A DNA stretch of 64,000 nucleotides from JAOUEA01 sp963810945 (lineage in GTDB: Bacteria; Actinomycetota; UBA4738; HRBIN12): contig CAWEPI010000008.1 of the NCBI GenBank assembly GCA_963810945.1, positions 558,001-622,000 on the forward strand, in the 5' to 3' direction. Position 1 is the first letter of the stretch, and each line of letters opens with the position of its first letter. The position numbers and the translations under genes are program-made. Below are positions 63,004 through 64,000 of the stretch, piece by piece. Below the pieces are notes generated by a model. It did no database searches and was not told the origin of the DNA. It saw nothing but the letters and a program-made list of their open reading frames with translations.

Positions 63004-63096
63004 CCCACGCTCCTGGCGCATCGGACCGGTCCCATCCTAGGCCGGATCGCCCATGCGATACTCCGGCGGACGGAGGCCCGAGGGAGGACGCCGCAG

Positions 63097-63477
63097 GTGA
63101 CACCGGTGCGGATCAAGGTCGATCCCGGCGGCGACCGACCGGCGTCGGCCCAGATCGTCCGACAGATCCGCGCCGCGATCGACGCGGGTCGTCTCGTCCC
63201 GGGCGAGCGGCTCCCTACCGTGCGGGCGCTCGCGGAACGTCTCGACGTGGTGCCCAACACCGCCGCCAAGGCCTACCGGAAGCTCGAGGCGGACGGCTAC
63301 CTCCAGGGCCGGGGTCGCGCCGGCACCTTCGTCGCGCACACGCCGCCGGCTCCCTCCGGCGATCCCGCCGTCGCGCTCCGGGAGGCGGCGCAGGCATACC
63401 TGCAGCGCGCCGACCGGCTGGGGTTCTCGCCGGACGCCGCCGCACGCGCGGTGCGCGAGGCCCGGCGTCCCTCCTGA
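63097..63477 (+). CDS. GntR-family regulator (YtrA/YhcF-like)
   Basis: A 126-residue short GntR protein: winged helix with IVRQIRAAIDAGRLVPGERLPTVRALAERL and VVPNTAAKAYRKLEADGYLQGRGRAGTFV, followed by a short helical tail (AVALREAAQAYLQRADRLGF). Such proteins usually regulate adjacent ABC transporter operons; none is visible here. The GTG at 63097 follows AGGGAGGACG. Confidence 0.88.
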   Translation: MTPVRIKVDPGGDRPASAQIVRQIRAAIDAGRLVPGERLPTVRALAERLDVVPNTAAKAYRKLEADGYLQGRGRAGTFVAHTPPAPSGDPAVALREAAQAYLQRADRLGFSPDAAARAVREARRPS

Positions 63478-63562
63478 ACGACGCGATCCGCGCGCTTCCA
63501 CGGTTCCCGAGCGCAGACGTGCGAAGCTCCACGCCAACGTCCGACGAGGAGGGATCGACCCG

Positions 63563-64000
63563 ATGGTGCGTTGGATCGGCAGGCTCACCGTTCTTCTCAC
63601 CGTGCTCGGCACCGCGCTGGGGACGGCCGGACCCGCACACGCCTACGTCGCCGGGCAGGACCGCCTCGCGTTCGTCCGCTTCGACGGGACCGACGCGTCG
63701 GTGCAGACGATGGCCTACGACGGGTCGGCGCCCAAGGCCCCCCTGAAGGCGAACGGCGCCTCGATGCCGCGGTTCGTCGCGGCGAGCCTCTCCACGGACG
63801 GAACCAAGCTGATCTACGCGAGGCTCCCGAACCCCAACTTCTCGGACCTCTACGTGAAGACGATCGGCGGCGGCACCAGGCGCTTGACGCGCACGCCGAC
63901 GATCACCGAGACCTCCCCGGCTTGGTCCCCGAACGGGAAGCGGATCGCCTACCTCGAGACGGACCACGCGACGTATGCCTCCCTCGTCGTGGCCAAGGCC
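63563..64000 (+). CDS. Secreted TolB/PD40-like beta-propeller protein, truncated by the window edge
   Basis: The visible 146 residues begin with a signal peptide (WIGRLTVLLTVLGTALGTAGPAHA) followed by WD40-like TolB repeats with the diagnostic ITETSPAWSPNGKRIAYLE motif. The protein is exported. The rest of the gene lies beyond 64000. The ATG follows GAGGAGGG. It is separated from the GntR gene by 85 nt. Confidence 0.8.
   Translation, partial: MVRWIGRLTVLLTVLGTALGTAGPAHAYVAGQDRLAFVRFDGTDASVQTMAYDGSAPKAPLKANGASMPRFVAASLSTDGTKLIYARLPNPNFSDLYVKTIGGGTRRLTRTPTITETSPAWSPNGKRIAYLETDHATYASLVVAKA

Noticed and set aside
1..64000. CRISPR array, prophage, insertion sequence or replication origin
   Set aside because: No regularly spaced repeats, no phage structural or transposase genes, and no DnaA-box cluster were seen on either strand.

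Overview
The window is a 64 kb, very GC-rich, gene-dense chromosomal segment, most likely from an uncultivated or poorly sampled Actinomycetota. Supporting signs are strong G/C bias at third codon positions, frequent GTG starts, many 4-bp translational overlaps (ATGA or GTGA), an NdgR-type IclR regulator divergent from leuCD, an MptB-like mannosyltransferase, LuxR-LAL and cyclase-ATPase-TPR regulators, and NAD(P)-type [NiFe] hydrogenase genes. The class cannot be fixed from the sequence alone. No phage, insertion sequence, CRISPR array or replication origin was seen.

Layout. 1-2.6 kb: recR, dnaX and the SRP RNA on the minus strand. 2.9-17.3 kb: mixed housekeeping and stress functions (HAD phosphatase, GNAT, DyP peroxidase, two DUF2252 proteins, a MIP channel, a hydrolase-cyclase fusion, an arylsulfatase). 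17.3-26 kb: a LuxR-LAL regulator, a decayed stretch, a TMEM175 channel, tRNA-Ser(GGA), an ECF sigma factor with its partner, and a zone where the 3' end of tRNA-Ser(CGA) plus its terminator occurs three times and frames two small islets. 26-27 kb: tadA, a minimal zincin and a Rieske protein. 27.1-36.5 kb: a translationally coupled group 3b [NiFe]-hydrogenase operon (hyhB-G-S-L, protease, hypF-C-D-E) divergent from a nicotinate phosphoribosyltransferase. 38-40.8 kb: leuCD and their regulator. 40.8-47.7 kb: GT-C mannosyltransferase, aldo-keto reductase, tRNA-Arg, DJ-1 protein, APC permease and saccharopine-dehydrogenase-like enzyme. 47.7-51.1 kb: a heavily frame-broken cyclase-ATPase-TPR gene. 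51.2-53.6 kb: tRNA-Ser(GCT), FAD oxidoreductase, P1 peptidase. 53.7-58.9 kb: hemACDBL. 58.9-64 kb: PAS protein, phytoene-desaturase-like enzyme, msrA, paired CDGSH genes, a GntR regulator and a truncated TolB-like gene.

How the genes work together. The hydrogenase operon codes a soluble NAD(P)-linked H2 enzyme with most of its maturation apparatus (CN ligand, Fe(CN)2CO assembly, C-terminal cleavage); hypA and hypB for nickel insertion are absent here. The hem cluster takes glutamyl-tRNA to uroporphyrinogen III. leuCD with ndgR form the isopropylmalate isomerase unit and its probable regulator.

A practical warning: about fifteen genes, including universally conserved ones (dnaX, hemA, hemC), are split by single-base indels, mostly apparent insertions. 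This looks like residual assembly error rather than biology, so broken genes are annotated here as one gene each, with the break position given.
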